DNA of 64,000 nt from Streptomyces reniochalinae (GCF_003323735.1 NZ_QOIM01000036.1:248001-312000), one strand, 5' to 3'; shown: positions 43,613 to 53,252, counted from the first letter of the stretch. The notes: generated from the sequence alone by a model not told the origin. Made by a program: numbers and translations.

Positions 43613-43712
43613 GCCCGCCGCGGACGCGCTGCTCGGCCCCCACGAACTCCGCGGCCAGGCGTGTCGCGTTGTCGGCGCCGCCGCTGATGACGAGCACCCG
43701 CAGCCCGCGGCC

Positions 43713-43747
43713 CGACCCCACGGAGGCGAACAGGCTCCGTGGGGTCG
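43713..43747 (+). terminator. 13-bp stem terminator of the symporter operon
   Basis: CGACCCCACGGAG (43713-43725) pairs perfectly with 43735-43747 across a 9-base loop. It lies between the small-subunit stop and the convergent secreted-protein stop at 43766 and can serve both. Confidence 0.75.
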
Positions 43748-43765
43748 AGCATCTCGCCCAGAACG

Positions 43766-44206
43766 TCAGCGGTCAGCGGCCAGCAGCGAGCAGGCCGGGA
43801 GCGGGTCGGTTTCGTCGATGATCTCGTTGTCGCTCACGTACCCCTCCTTGCCGTTGTCGGCGGTCGTGTAGAGGTAACGCGTGGGATGTGGCCCGCCGTG
43901 GTTGGCTCCGGTGTCGTAGTTGCACTCGAACCAACTGGGGTTCGAGTCGATGTAGCCGACCACCTTGGAGCCCGTGTTCGGGTGCGAGTACACGAACGCC
44001 CCGACCCGGTTGTGGCACCAGTAGCGCAGACGTCCGTCGTTGTCCCGCCAGCACTTGCCGGCCTGAGTCTCCACGTGCGCCGAGTCCACCGACGGTGCGG
44101 CGCTTGCGGGTGCGATGGCGCCGACGAGGGTGGCGCCGCCGAATGCGATACCCACAGCGGTCATCTGCATCGCCGCTCCCAAGCGGGTGCTTTTCCTGAA
44201 CAGCAT
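43766..44206 (-). CDS. Secreted SH3-like small protein
   Basis: 146 residues from ATG 44206 (GGGGGAAGG upstream). Signal peptide with AMQMTAVGIAFGGATLVGAI, cleavage after ASAAP. The mature region has GKCWRDNDGRLRYWCHNRVG, VYSHPNTGSKVVGYIDSNPS, WFECNYDTGANHGG and YLYTTADNGKEGYV. The pattern of small beta-strands with V-x-G-Y-I resembles bacterial SH3 domains, which bind peptidoglycan. Four cysteines could form disulfides. An extended 5' leader carries a 17-bp hairpin. Confidence 0.75.
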   Translation of the reverse strand: MLFRKSTRLGAAMQMTAVGIAFGGATLVGAIAPASAAPSVDSAHVETQAGKCWRDNDGRLRYWCHNRVGAFVYSHPNTGSKVVGYIDSNPSWFECNYDTGANHGGPHPTRYLYTTADNGKEGYVSDNEIIDETDPLPACSLLAADR

Positions 44207-44283
44207 GGCCTTCCCCCTACTGGTGAGTGTGTTGAAGTGGTCTTCTGTTGCTGCCTGGCGGACAGCGTTCCGGCCCTTTCCAC

Positions 44284-44323
44284 TGTGTGACGTGGGAGCG
44301 CTGCACCGCTCCCACGTCACACA
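44284..44323. repeat. Perfect 17-bp hairpin upstream of the SH3-like gene
   Basis: TGTGTGACGTGGGAGCG (44284-44300) pairs perfectly with 44307-44323 around CTGCAC. It lies 78 bp upstream of the SH3-like start on that strand, so it is either a terminator for leftward transcription from the 44.5-45.3 kb genes or a leader structure. Confidence 0.7.
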
Positions 44324-44457
44324 CCACCGCCCGGCCCGCCCCCGATCTCGTCCGGTGGCGCGAGAGTGCTCGCACCCGATGCGCCGCCGTTGTCGTCCGG
44401 GCTGGTGGTGTGGGCGTGGCCGCCGCGGGGATGTGCCGCGGCAGCCTCGGTGGTGAG

Positions 44458-44520
44458 TTAGAGGGCGGCTCCAGCGAGCACGGCTACCGCGACCCCTGTC
44501 GCCGGTTTCCTTCCGCACAT
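44458..44520 (-). CDS. 20-residue hydrophobic mini-ORF with strong ribosome site
   Basis: ATG 44520 has AAGGGGG 5 bases upstream. It encodes MCGRKPATGVAVAVLAGAAL and stops. It looks like a signal peptide cut off before its cleavage site. It may be the remnant of a secreted protein gene, or a leader/small membrane peptide upstream of the hairpin at 44284. Confidence 0.35.
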   Translation of the reverse strand: MCGRKPATGVAVAVLAGAAL

Positions 44521-44692
44521 AAGGGCCCCCTTTGCTCCGTCACCGGTGCGTCCACGCCCCCATACTTGTCCGGGCAGCGTGGAGTCGGGTAGGTGTTTCG
44601 GGCACGTCCGAAAACGCCACGCTCCACTGGACGCCTCACGGTGGCTCAGGTGGTGAGCCCGCTGGAGAGACGATCAGGTGATTCGCGGCTGG

Positions 44693-45286
44693 TCAGTCGC
44701 GCCACCGGTGGCCACCGGCGGCGTCACCGCGGAGGCGGCGCACGGCCTCGGTGAGGGTGGGCGAGTCTTCAGAAGGCTGTTCCCGGGCTCGGCGGGAGGC
44801 GGCGTCCGGGGTGGGGCCGACGGGCTGGGAAGAGTGTCCGCGCCCGTCGGCGGACGGGGCGAAGGGGAGCCCGGTGGCGAGGGCGCGGGCGCCCAGGGTG
44901 ACGGTCTCGCCGAGCGTACCGAGGCCGATGGAGAGCATGACGGGGCGGGTGTCCTCGTGCATGCCCAGAAGCGGCCGGTGAGGGTTGGGGGCCCCGCCTG
45001 CGGCCAGGGAGGCGAGCCAGATGCCGAGCGTGCGCAGGGTGTAGCGCCGGTGCAGGTCCCCGTGCCGGGGTTCCGGGGTGGTGCTCGTGCTGCGCCAGGC
45101 GCCGAGGCCGCCACGCCCCTTGAGCACGAACCGGCCCTCGGGGTACTGGAGGAGCACTCCATGGTCGGTCGCCGTGAACAGCGCGTCCGCCCGCAGCCTG
45201 GGGCGTATGTCGTCGAGGGCATCCACCTGGCGGCTCCGGTACCTCGTCGCGGGCACCGGCCCCTTCTCGCGGGCCGGAGCGTGCAT
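44693..45286 (-). CDS. Possible RRE/nitroreductase-type RiPP-maturation remnant
   Basis: 197 residues. The N-terminus (DIRPRLRADALFTATDHGVL, LQYPEGRFVLKGRG) resembles the leader-recognition-like start of actinobacterial thiazole/oxazole RiPP maturation proteins. The later stretch RPVMLSIGLGTLGETVTLGA RALATGLPFA resembles the buried helix of nitroreductase-fold dehydrogenases. The two halves are joined without the several hundred residues expected between them, so it could be an internally deleted gene. No ribosome site is evident at ATG 45286. It may equally be an unrelated hypothetical; the family call is tentative. Confidence 0.35.
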   Translation of the reverse strand: MHAPAREKGPVPATRYRSRQVDALDDIRPRLRADALFTATDHGVLLQYPEGRFVLKGRGGLGAWRSTSTTPEPRHGDLHRRYTLRTLGIWLASLAAGGAPNPHRPLLGMHEDTRPVMLSIGLGTLGETVTLGARALATGLPFAPSADGRGHSSQPVGPTPDAASRRAREQPSEDSPTLTEAVRRLRGDAAGGHRWRD

Positions 45287-45592
45287 GGTCGAACGGAAGA
45301 GTGATCAGGGACGGTACCCGGTCCCCGGCACGGTGTCAGCGGAGAACGAAAAGCCGTACGCACGCGATCGGGGAGGCGGGTGTGCGGCTTCCCCGCTGTC
45401 TCCCTCGTCACCTTTTCTCGGACCTTCGGCCAGGCAAAGCGCCCATGCAGGGCCCTGACACGGAGAGCGAGGAAGTGCGGCACTTCGCCGAGGCGGCGGG
45501 CCTCACTCCGCTGGCTGACAGACGCAACTCGCTGACCTGCTCAAACGCGGCGAGCAGCGCCGTCGTGCAAGGGTCTGGCGCAGACTGGTGGC

Positions 45593-48229
45593 ATGGGCAA
45601 CCTCAGTGCGCCGGAGGCGCTCTCGCAGCGTTTCGCCCCCCGGCCCGAGAGCGTGACGCAGGCTCGGCGCTTCGTGAGGACCGCGTTGTCAGGCGTCGCG
45701 CCGGACATGCTCGCGACCGCTGAGCTGCTCGTCAGTGAGCTGATGACCAATGCGGTACTGCACGCGCGCACCGAGGCGGAGGTCTCGGCATGGTCCCTCG
45801 GGCGAACGGTCCACGTGCAGGTCAGCGACCACCGGCCCTCCCGGGGGGTGGTGTCACCTGACCGTCACCCGTACGCCAGCGTGGGGCTCGGGCTGACCCT
45901 CGTCGAGGAACTCGCCTCGTGTTACGGAGTCCGCGTCGGCGACGGGCAGAAGACGGTGTGGTGTGAGCTGTGGCCCGAGGGGACGTCACCGCCGCCCTCC
46001 GGGTGGGGGCATACCCTGCCCCCCGACCAGCCCGGTGTCACGATCACGTTGGTGGATCTGCCGGACGCCCTCTACGTGACCTCCCTACAGCATCGTCACG
46101 CGCTGCTGCGCGAGCTCACCCTCGCCGCGTTCGCCGGAGATCCGGTCGGTGTACGGCCCGAGGAACTGGCCACTGCCCACGACATGAGCAACGTCGTCAG
46201 CGCCCGGGTGACGGCCGCGTTGGAGGAGCAGCGTTCCGCCGCGGGAGTCCGGTCCTTGCAGGTGACGATCCCGGCGGACGCCACCCCGGCGCTGTTCGCG
46301 GCGCGCCGGACGCTGGACCTGGGTGAGGAGGCCGCCGGCCACGAACGCCTCCTGACCTTGCCGTCTCTGCCGCAGAACCGCGTCTTCCGGCAGTGGCTCT
46401 TCGACCAGATCACCGGTCAGATCTCGGGCAAAGACCCCACCGCCTGGACGGAAGTCTCCCGCGGGCCGAGCGCGAGCCTCTCGGAGCTGGCGCCGTGGGA
46501 CGCCGACCAGGTGCAGACCAGCAGGACCCCGACCGTCGCCGCCGACGACACGCACCGGATCATCGCCGCGAACGACCCGGCGGGCCACCTGCTCGGCTGG
46601 CAGGCGAACGAACTCGTCGGGCAGTGGCTCACCGCGCTCATCCCGGAGCACCTGCGGGAACGTCACAGGTCAGCGTTCAGCTCCCTCCTGCTTACCGGTG
46701 AGCCGAGGATCCTTGGCCGCTCCGTTCCACTGCCGGCACTGCACCGCGATGGCCGGCTGGTCCCCATCCGCCTGGTCATCCAGCCGCAGCAGACAGCCGA
46801 TGGCCGCACCGTCTTCGTCGCCCAGCTCTCCCCGAGATCCACGGAGGCCACAACCTCGTCGCAGGGTCCGCGAACCGGTCTCCGCGTGCCGCAGCCGGAG
46901 GAGGACGAGTCGCCCTCGCCGACCGGCCCGGGCCCGGTGCCGGGGCCGAGCGCTCGAGAGCCGGACGTGTCGGCACTCGAACGTCTGTCGCTGCTGGCGG
47001 ACACCGGCAGTGCCCTGGGCAGCGCCTCCGTGCTGAGCGAGGGGTTGCGGCAGGTGTGCCACATCCTCTCCGGGCGGCTGGCTGACTGGTGTGTGGTGGA
47101 TCTGCTGGAGAAAGACGGCTGCGTCAGCAGGGCCTGCGTCACTCATCGGGATCCCGGCCGAGTACCTTCCGACCTGCGCGCGGGGCAACTGCCTCCGCTG
47201 TCCGAGGCGGCACGGGGTCCGCTGGCGCGGGTGCTGCGCGGTGCGGGCTCGCTGCTGCTGAGGGAGATCCCTGCCTCGCGGCAGGCCCAGAGCAGGCTGG
47301 ACGCCCACCACCTGGAGGTCTTCGAGCAACTGGGGGGAAGCAGCGCCCTGATCGCACCTTTGCAGGCTCGCCGGGACATCCTGGGAGCCCTGACACTGGC
47401 ACGTGAGGACGCCACGAGGCCGTTCACCGAGGACGACCTCTCCCTCGTGGACGACCTCGTGGGCGGCCTGGCGCTGGGTGTGGACAACACCCGCCTGTAC
47501 CAGGAGACACGGGACATCGCCGAACGTCTCCAGCACTCCCTGCTCCCCGCGCTGCCGGACGTCGGACACCTTCAGATGGCCGCGCGCTACGCGCCCTCGT
47601 CCACCACCGCGCAGGTCGGCGGGGACTGGTACGACAGCTTCATCGTCCCCAACGGCGCGACGGCGATGGTCATCGGCGATGTCGCCGGGCACGACCTCGA
47701 GGCGGCGGTCGCCATGAGTCAGCTTCGCAACATGCTCCGCGGTATCGCCGTCGACCGCCAAGAGCCTCCCGAATCCGTACTGCGCCGGCTCGACAGGGCC
47801 AATCACAGCCTGAACCAGGAGGTCACCGCCACGTGCGTCTACGGACTCGTCAAAGGCCCGGAGACCGGCCCCTGGTACCTGGAACACTCATCCGCGGGAC
47901 ATCCGCCACCGCTGCTGACCACCGCTGAGGGCGCCACCCGTTTCCTCGGGGAGGACTCGGGCCTGCTTCTCGGTATGGATCCCGACCCGCCCAGGCCCCG
48001 AGCCAGGAACCCGCTCCCCGCCCACTCCACCGTGCTGCTGTACACCGACGGACTCATCGAACGGCGGGGCGAGTCTTTCGGTGGAGCCATGGATCTTCTG
48101 AGCCGGCACACCGCCGCACTGGCACGCGAGCCTCTTGACGTGTTCTGCGACGAACTGCTCATCGGACTGGGCGCCGACAACGCCGACGACATCGCCCTTC
48201 TGGCTCTTAGGCCCACACCGCTGCGCTGA
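45593..48229 (+). CDS. SpoIIE-type PP2C phosphatase with N-terminal ATPase, PAS and GAF
   Basis: 878 residues. Domains in order: anti-sigma-type HATPase (about 10-130; LLVSELMTNAVLHART N-box, VGLGLTLVEELASCYG G-box), an uncharacterised spacer, PAS (about 310-410; IIAANDPAGHLLGWQANELV), GAF (about 455-620; LSGRLADWCVVDLLEKDG, FTEDDLSLVDDLVGGLALGV) and SpoIIE phosphatase (about 640-878; VGGDWYDSF, VIGDVAGHDLEA, LLYTDGLIERRGE, DNADDIALLAL). The phosphatase metal aspartates are intact. Such proteins dephosphorylate anti-anti-sigma factors while the ATPase acts like an RsbW kinase. A second SpoIIE gene follows 468 bp downstream. Confidence 0.93.
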   Translation: MGNLSAPEALSQRFAPRPESVTQARRFVRTALSGVAPDMLATAELLVSELMTNAVLHARTEAEVSAWSLGRTVHVQVSDHRPSRGVVSPDRHPYASVGLGLTLVEELASCYGVRVGDGQKTVWCELWPEGTSPPPSGWGHTLPPDQPGVTITLVDLPDALYVTSLQHRHALLRELTLAAFAGDPVGVRPEELATAHDMSNVVSARVTAALEEQRSAAGVRSLQVTIPADATPALFAARRTLDLGEEAAGHERLLTLPSLPQNRVFRQWLFDQITGQISGKDPTAWTEVSRGPSASLSELAPWDADQVQTSRTPTVAADDTHRIIAANDPAGHLLGWQANELVGQWLTALIPEHLRERHRSAFSSLLLTGEPRILGRSVPLPALHRDGRLVPIRLVIQPQQTADGRTVFVAQLSPRSTEATTSSQGPRTGLRVPQPEEDESPSPTGPGPVPGPSAREPDVSALERLSLLADTGSALGSASVLSEGLRQVCHILSGRLADWCVVDLLEKDGCVSRACVTHRDPGRVPSDLRAGQLPPLSEAARGPLARVLRGAGSLLLREIPASRQAQSRLDAHHLEVFEQLGGSSALIAPLQARRDILGALTLAREDATRPFTEDDLSLVDDLVGGLALGVDNTRLYQETRDIAERLQHSLLPALPDVGHLQMAARYAPSSTTAQVGGDWYDSFIVPNGATAMVIGDVAGHDLEAAVAMSQLRNMLRGIAVDRQEPPESVLRRLDRANHSLNQEVTATCVYGLVKGPETGPWYLEHSSAGHPPPLLTTAEGATRFLGEDSGLLLGMDPDPPRPRARNPLPAHSTVLLYTDGLIERRGESFGGAMDLLSRHTAALAREPLDVFCDELLIGLGADNADDIALLALRPTPLR

Positions 48230-48697
48230 GAGCTGCCGGCGTGGACCCGGCATACGGGCGTGCCGGGCCAGGCGTCGGGCGGGGGCCGCCGGTGGAGTGC
48301 CGGGCCGGCGCCGTGACGCGTCGCTCACGACGACGGAGCCGATGCCCGTTGACACCGTCGAGGGCGAACCGGCTCATCGGCCGAATCCGTCCCATCGCCG
48401 GTCGGGGCGCTCGCGCGTCGGCGCGTTCACCTGAACGGACCAATCGAGGCGGTTCACCCGGCGGTGCGGGTGGCACACGTTGTCGCCGGGGTGGCATCTG
48501 GCCGGTTCGAGTCGGGCCACCTGCGTGGGGACTCACCGCCCCGGCCGTGACAACGAGCTCGTGTTCTCCCACCGGCCGCACCTCACCCGGCGGCCGGACC
48601 GTCCTGCCCGGCACCCCGCGCCGCCGGCACAAGCTGCGTCGCATTCTCCGCCGTCGGACGATGACGTCAGCGCGACACCGGGACGGGAGGAGCGTCG
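48230..48697. other. 468-bp gap between the two SpoIIE genes, no gene recognised
   Basis: No family, ribosome site or strong hairpin is visible on either strand apart from the ribosome site of the second phosphatase at its right end. A TTCGAGT near 48508 resembles a tRNA T-loop, but no acceptor, D or anticodon arm can be formed. Confidence 0.5.
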
Positions 48698-50494
48698 ATG
48701 GTCCGGGAGCGGCCCGAGGACGAGTCGGAAGCGGTCAGGCAAGTAGAGGCGCTCAATGACATGTCCACTGCGGAACGTATCCGCCGCTTGCCGCCGACAG
48801 CCGACCCCCGGCCTCCGCAACGTCCCGCACACGCCCGCACCGCCCCCCGTCGCCGGGATGCCGGCCTGCTGGAAGCCGGCTACGGCATGTCCCGGGCCAC
48901 CTCGATGCACCACGTGCTGCATCTGGCCTCCCAGCTGCACGACGAGGGTTTTCCCCTCGACGGCCAGATGGTCTTCAGCGTCACCGAGGACGCGCTGTAC
49001 TCCATGGGCCAGCACAACATGCCGCTGACCGCGGGCGAACCCTTCCAGGTGCGGCTCGACTCCGCGTCCCCGGCAGCCGAAGCAGCCCGCACCACCGGAC
49101 CCGTCTATCTGGCCTCGCCGGACGAGTACGCTGCTCGCTTTCCCGCCACCTACCAGCTCGCGGTCCGTGCCGGACACGAGGCGTGGGCCTCCCTGCCCCT
49201 GACCGTCAGGGGAGAGCTGGTCGGTGTGTGGCTCGCCGCCTTCAGCGAACCTGTCGCTTTCACCTCCGACGAGCAGGACCTGCTCACTCTGACCGCGGAA
49301 CTGCTCACTGCGGCCGTGGAGGACATGCAGGCCACTGCCGCCGAACACACCCTCTCCCAACGCCTCCGGCACAGCATGGACCAGTCCGTCGCCCCGCGGG
49401 GCATGACCGTGGCCGCCCGGTACCTCCCCACCGGCGGCGGTCTCCTGGTGGGCGGTGACTGGTACGACTGCATCCGGCTGCACAACGGCCACCTCGCGCT
49501 GGTCATCGGCGACGTCGAAGGCAGCGACGTACACGCCGCCGGCGTCATGTCCCAACTGCGCACCGCCGTGCACGCCTACGCCCTCGAAGGTCACGGGCCC
49601 GACTCCGTCCTGACCCGCGCCTCCCGCTTCCTCAGCAGCCAGAACAGCGAGCGGTTCGCCACCTGCCTCTACGTCGAAGCCGACCCGGACAGCGGAGAGC
49701 TCCACCTCGCCCGCGCCGGCCACCCCCACCCGGTCCTACGCCTGCCGGACGGCACCTGCCTGCTCAAACACATCCCCGGCGGCCTGCCGCTGGGGCTCAT
49801 GTCCGAGGCCGACGACTACCCCGTCACCACACTCGCTCTGGCCCCCGACGAGATCCTCATGCTGTGCACCGACGGATTGATCGAATCCGGCGGGCACGAC
49901 ATGTACACCGGCTGGGTGCGCCTCCGCGACGTGCTGTCTCCCGCACCGGCCGGCGATCTGGAGGGAATGGCCGAACGTCTGCTCCGCGTCGTGACCGATT
50001 CCCTGCCCGCACACACCGGCAGGCGAAGAGAGACACGTGCCGACGACATGGCCCTGCTGCTCGTGCGCCGCGACCCGGCCGACCACACGAAGCAACCCAC
50101 GCTCCGTCACCTAGCCCTGACCATCACGCAGGAACGCGCCGACGAAGTCGCGATGGCGCGCCAGGAGATCAGCGGGCTCCTGCACGACTGGACGGACCGC
50201 GACCAAGTGGACAGCGCCGCCCTGCTCACCACGGAACTCATCGGCAACGTCATGGTCCACACCGACGCGCCGGCCAGCATCCATGCCGCCCTCACCTCGC
50301 ACCACAGACTGTATGTGGAGGTCACCGACGGTGGCGATTACATGCCGCACCAACTCACCCCCAGCGAACTGGCGCCCGGCGGGCGGGGGCTGATGCTGCT
50401 GGACGCGCTCGCCGCTCAGTGGGGCGTGCGTCCTGAAGCAGTAGGCAAGACGGTCTGGTTCGTCATGTGCGACACCGAGAACGTTACTTCGTGA
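48698..50494 (+). CDS. SpoIIE-type phosphatase with GAF and C-terminal ATPase
   Basis: 598 residues; GGGAGGAG precedes ATG 48698. Order: GAF (about 60-215; HVLHLASQLHDEGFPLDGQM, SLPLTVRGELVGVWLAAFSE), SpoIIE phosphatase (about 235-455; VGGDWYDCI, VIGDVEGSDVHAAG, MLCTDGLIESGGHD, RADDMALLLV) and HATPase (about 470-598; LLTTELIGNVMVHTDAP, GGRGLMLLDALAAQWG). This is the mirror of the upstream protein, where the ATPase is first. Asp ligands are present, although GDVxG has Glu-Gly (DVEGSD) where DVxGHG/D is usual. It presumably tunes a sigma-factor partner switch; no sigma or anti-anti-sigma gene is adjacent. Confidence 0.93.
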   Translation: MVRERPEDESEAVRQVEALNDMSTAERIRRLPPTADPRPPQRPAHARTAPRRRDAGLLEAGYGMSRATSMHHVLHLASQLHDEGFPLDGQMVFSVTEDALYSMGQHNMPLTAGEPFQVRLDSASPAAEAARTTGPVYLASPDEYAARFPATYQLAVRAGHEAWASLPLTVRGELVGVWLAAFSEPVAFTSDEQDLLTLTAELLTAAVEDMQATAAEHTLSQRLRHSMDQSVAPRGMTVAARYLPTGGGLLVGGDWYDCIRLHNGHLALVIGDVEGSDVHAAGVMSQLRTAVHAYALEGHGPDSVLTRASRFLSSQNSERFATCLYVEADPDSGELHLARAGHPHPVLRLPDGTCLLKHIPGGLPLGLMSEADDYPVTTLALAPDEILMLCTDGLIESGGHDMYTGWVRLRDVLSPAPAGDLEGMAERLLRVVTDSLPAHTGRRRETRADDMALLLVRRDPADHTKQPTLRHLALTITQERADEVAMARQEISGLLHDWTDRDQVDSAALLTTELIGNVMVHTDAPASIHAALTSHHRLYVEVTDGGDYMPHQLTPSELAPGGRGLMLLDALAAQWGVRPEAVGKTVWFVMCDTENVTS

Positions 50495-50778
50495 CCGCGC
50501 GATCGGCCGAGCCGGGCGTTCGCCGAGGGAGACTACGGCGGGTGCCCGCCCCATGACGAGCAACCGCGACCCCACCGGCTCGGGGCCGCAGGCGGGCCGC
50601 CGTCCGGGCGGCTGTCACGGCTCGCTGCGGAACGGGGTGGGAGAGGGCGGGACGCGGGCCAGCGGCGACCGGCACCGCGCCGACAACGACCGTCCCGGCC
50701 CCGACGCGCTCCGGTGCCGTCAGGTCGCTGACGGGGTCGCCGTGGGAGCGGTCATGCGCAGGTTCTTATCCCCACCGG

Positions 50779-52141
50779 GTGAGTACCGTCAGCCGCACCC
50801 GCCACCTTCTTCGCACGCTCCGCCGCTGGACGCTCCTGCCCCCCGACGACGGGCACGCAGCTTCGAGCGCTCCAGTACGGCCGGTTCCGCGCTCTCCCCT
50901 CCTGACGCCGCGCGCAGCAGACGTGGTGCTGACGACGGCCGCCCTGTTGCTGTCGTTGTGGGACAGTGCAAACAACCCGTTCCTGGGTCCTGGCCGCTCC
51001 CTGGGCGAACCTGCTGCTGGGCGCGGCGGTCACGTTGCTGTTGCTGGTGCGGCGCCGGGCTCCGGAGTTGGTGCTCGCTGTGGGGTTGATTGCCAAGTTC
51101 TTCCAGGTTTCGTTTTTCGTTGTGCCTCTCGCCTACTACGCGGAGGGTGCTTTCCGTGGTCCGCACAGCCGCAAAACCGTCTGGGCGTGGGCAGCCGTAG
51201 GCCTGGTGGCCCTCGCCCCCTGGGACGCGGAGAGATGGTCGAGTACGCGGACGGTGGTGACCTGGTTCACGGTGAACTTCGTCCTGACTTGCCTGGTGCC
51301 GCTGCTGCTGGGGCTGTATGTGGGGCAACGGCGCGCCGTGGTCGCCGGCCTCGTCGAGCGGGCGGAGCGCGCGGAGCGGGAACAGCGGCTCGTCGCTGAG
51401 GCTGCCAGGGCGCAGGAACGCCGGCGCATCGCGGGGGAGATGCACGACATCGTCTCCCACCAGGTGAGTCTGATCGTCGTGCACGCCAACGCGCTCAGTG
51501 CCGTCTCCCACGACCCCGAGGTGGCGCATGAGACCGCCGGGATCATCCAGACGGCCGGGCGGCGCGCGCTCACCGAGCTCCGCGAGATGCTCGGGGTGCT
51601 CAGGAACGGCCCGGCCTCCGCCGCGACCGAAGCGGCACCAGCGGGGAGCGACCCTGCGCAGAGTGAGGCGGAAGCCGCGGCACACGCCCGGACCGCACCT
51701 TCCGAACAGTGGCGCGCGCCCGGTGCGATCGTCGACCGGATCACCGAACTGACCGACAGCTCACGGAACGCCGGGCTGCCGGTCGCCCTGTGTATCGAGG
51801 GTGCGCCGCAGGCGTTGGCGGAACCGGTGGCTCGGGCCGTGCACCGAGTCGTACAGGAGGCGTTGACCAACGTCCACAAGCACGCCCCGGGTGCCACCAC
51901 GCAGGTCCGTCTCGCGTTCACTCCGGAGTCCGTGCGGGTGCGTGTCGTCAACGGACTGCCCGAGCGGCCGGCCGGGCCGGCCGGCGGGGCGTTGCTGCCC
52001 AGCGGGGGACATGGCCTGATCGGCCTCTCGGAGCGGGTACAGCTGGCCGGCGGCACCATCGAGTCCGGGCCGACCGGCGAGGGCGGCTTCCTCATCGAGG
52101 CCGCGCTGCCCACGGCAGCCGTGATGGCGCCCGCGGCTTGA
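50779..52141 (+). pseudogene. NarL-type sensor histidine kinase split by a frameshift
   Basis: The N-terminus starts at GTG 50779 (MSTVSRTRHLLRTLRRWTLL, then VVLTTAALLLSLWDSANNPF). It must change by one base between about 50960 and 51010 to continue into ANLLLGAAVTLLLLVRRRAP and the rest of the membrane domain. The downstream part is intact: DHp ERRRIAGEMHDIVSHQVSLI with the phosphorylatable His, HATPase VVQEALTNVHKHAPGATTQV and GHGLIGLSERVQLAGG. GTG 50966 could restart translation but lacks a good ribosome site. No response regulator follows. It is a sequencing error, a true inactivation, or a restart product. Confidence 0.75.
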
Positions 52142-52192
52142 GGTGCACCGCGTCCGCCGCGAGCACGGCTGCCTTCCAGCCGTCGAGTAAGG

Positions 52193-52221
52193 GCCCCGCC
52201 CCGGTCGTACCGGGGCGGGGC
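52193..52221 (+). terminator. 12-bp GC hairpin terminator
   Basis: GCCCCGCCCCGG-TCGTA-CCGGGGCGGGGC is a perfect stem 51 bp after the kinase stop and before the convergent VOC gene stop at 52289. Confidence 0.85.
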
Positions 52222-52288
52222 TCCTGCGACAAGACCAGCTCTTCGACCGCCTCGTGTACTCACGCCGGGGTGCGGCCCATGCGCCGCC

Positions 52289-53032
52289 TCACGCCGGCGC
52301 GAGGATGTCGAACTCGTTGCCTTCCGGGTCGACGAGGCATGTCCACGGCACGTCGTCGCCCTGGCCGAGGTCGATGTCGGCGGCGCCGAGGGCCCGTACC
52401 CGGGCCACCTCGACCGCGCGGTCCCCGCCGGGGTAGGGCCGCAGGTCGAGGTGGACCCGGTTCTTCACGGTCTTGACGTCAGGCGTGCGAACGAGTCTGA
52501 GGTAGGGGCCGACACCCTGGCCCGAGCGCAGCACCGCGTGGTCGTCGGTGACCTCGTGCAGGGTCCAGTCCATCGCCTGGTCCCAGAACCGGGCCATGGC
52601 CCGCGGGTCCATGCAGTCGGCCACGATCGCGGCGATCGGCCCGGTGTCCCGGTAGTCCTCCCGAGGCTCTGCCACGCAGAACTCGTTGCCGTCCGGGTCC
52701 GCGAGAACCGTCCACGGAACGTCGCCCTGTCCCACGTCGGCGGGTGTCGCGCCGAGGTCCTGGAGGCGTGCGACGAGTTCCGCGTGATGGGCCGGGGACG
52801 TGGTGGCGAGGTCGAGGTGCACACGGTTCTTCACCGTCTTGGGTTCCGGGACGGTGATGACGTCGATGTAGACGACAGCGGGGTCGGGGTAGGCGAGTCC
52901 CTCGGGTTCGAGGTTGGTCACCACGCCGGGTACCTCGACGGAGGAGCCCCAGCCGAGTGCCTCCGCCCAGAACCGGCCGAGCGCGGAGTCATCCTGAGCG
53001 TTCATCGCGATCTGCACAAGCCGCAAGGTCAT
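52289..53032 (-). CDS. Two-domain VOC-family (glyoxalase/bleomycin-resistance-like) protein
   Basis: 247 residues from ATG 53032. Two tandem VOC modules: MNAQDDSALGRFWAEALGWG followed by KTVKNRVHLDL and PWTVLADPDGNEFCVAEP, then CMDPRAMARFWDQAMDW with a second KTVKNRVHLDL and PWTCLVDPEGNEFDILAP. Each half contributes four beta-alpha units. The family covers glyoxalases, dioxygenases and antibiotic-binding proteins. The conserved His and Glu metal positions appear in both halves (RVHLDL; GNEF). Function is unassigned. It lies just left of the NRPS operon terminators and is a separate unit. Confidence 0.9.
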   Translation of the reverse strand: MTLRLVQIAMNAQDDSALGRFWAEALGWGSSVEVPGVVTNLEPEGLAYPDPAVVYIDVITVPEPKTVKNRVHLDLATTSPAHHAELVARLQDLGATPADVGQGDVPWTVLADPDGNEFCVAEPREDYRDTGPIAAIVADCMDPRAMARFWDQAMDWTLHEVTDDHAVLRSGQGVGPYLRLVRTPDVKTVKNRVHLDLRPYPGGDRAVEVARVRALGAADIDLGQGDDVPWTCLVDPEGNEFDILAPA

Positions 53033-53252
53033 GCCCGTGATCCTACGTACGGTGCCGCGCAGGCGGCACACGCATGTACCGTCGCCCGGGACCCGGCCGT
53101 GGACCCTCAGCGGCAGCACCGCGCCCACGCACTCCGCCCGCACCGTAGCGCCACACACCGCGCTCGTGGCGGCGTCGCGGCAGCCTGCGCCGGGCGCCGG
53201 CCCACCGCCGGCATACGGGGACGGAAGGTCTCGGACGGACATATTCTTTCCG

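Noticed and set aside
48480..48530. tRNA-like T-loop (GGTTCGAGTC)
   Set aside because: The T-stem has a mismatch, and no acceptor stem, D-arm or anticodon arm can be drawn around it.
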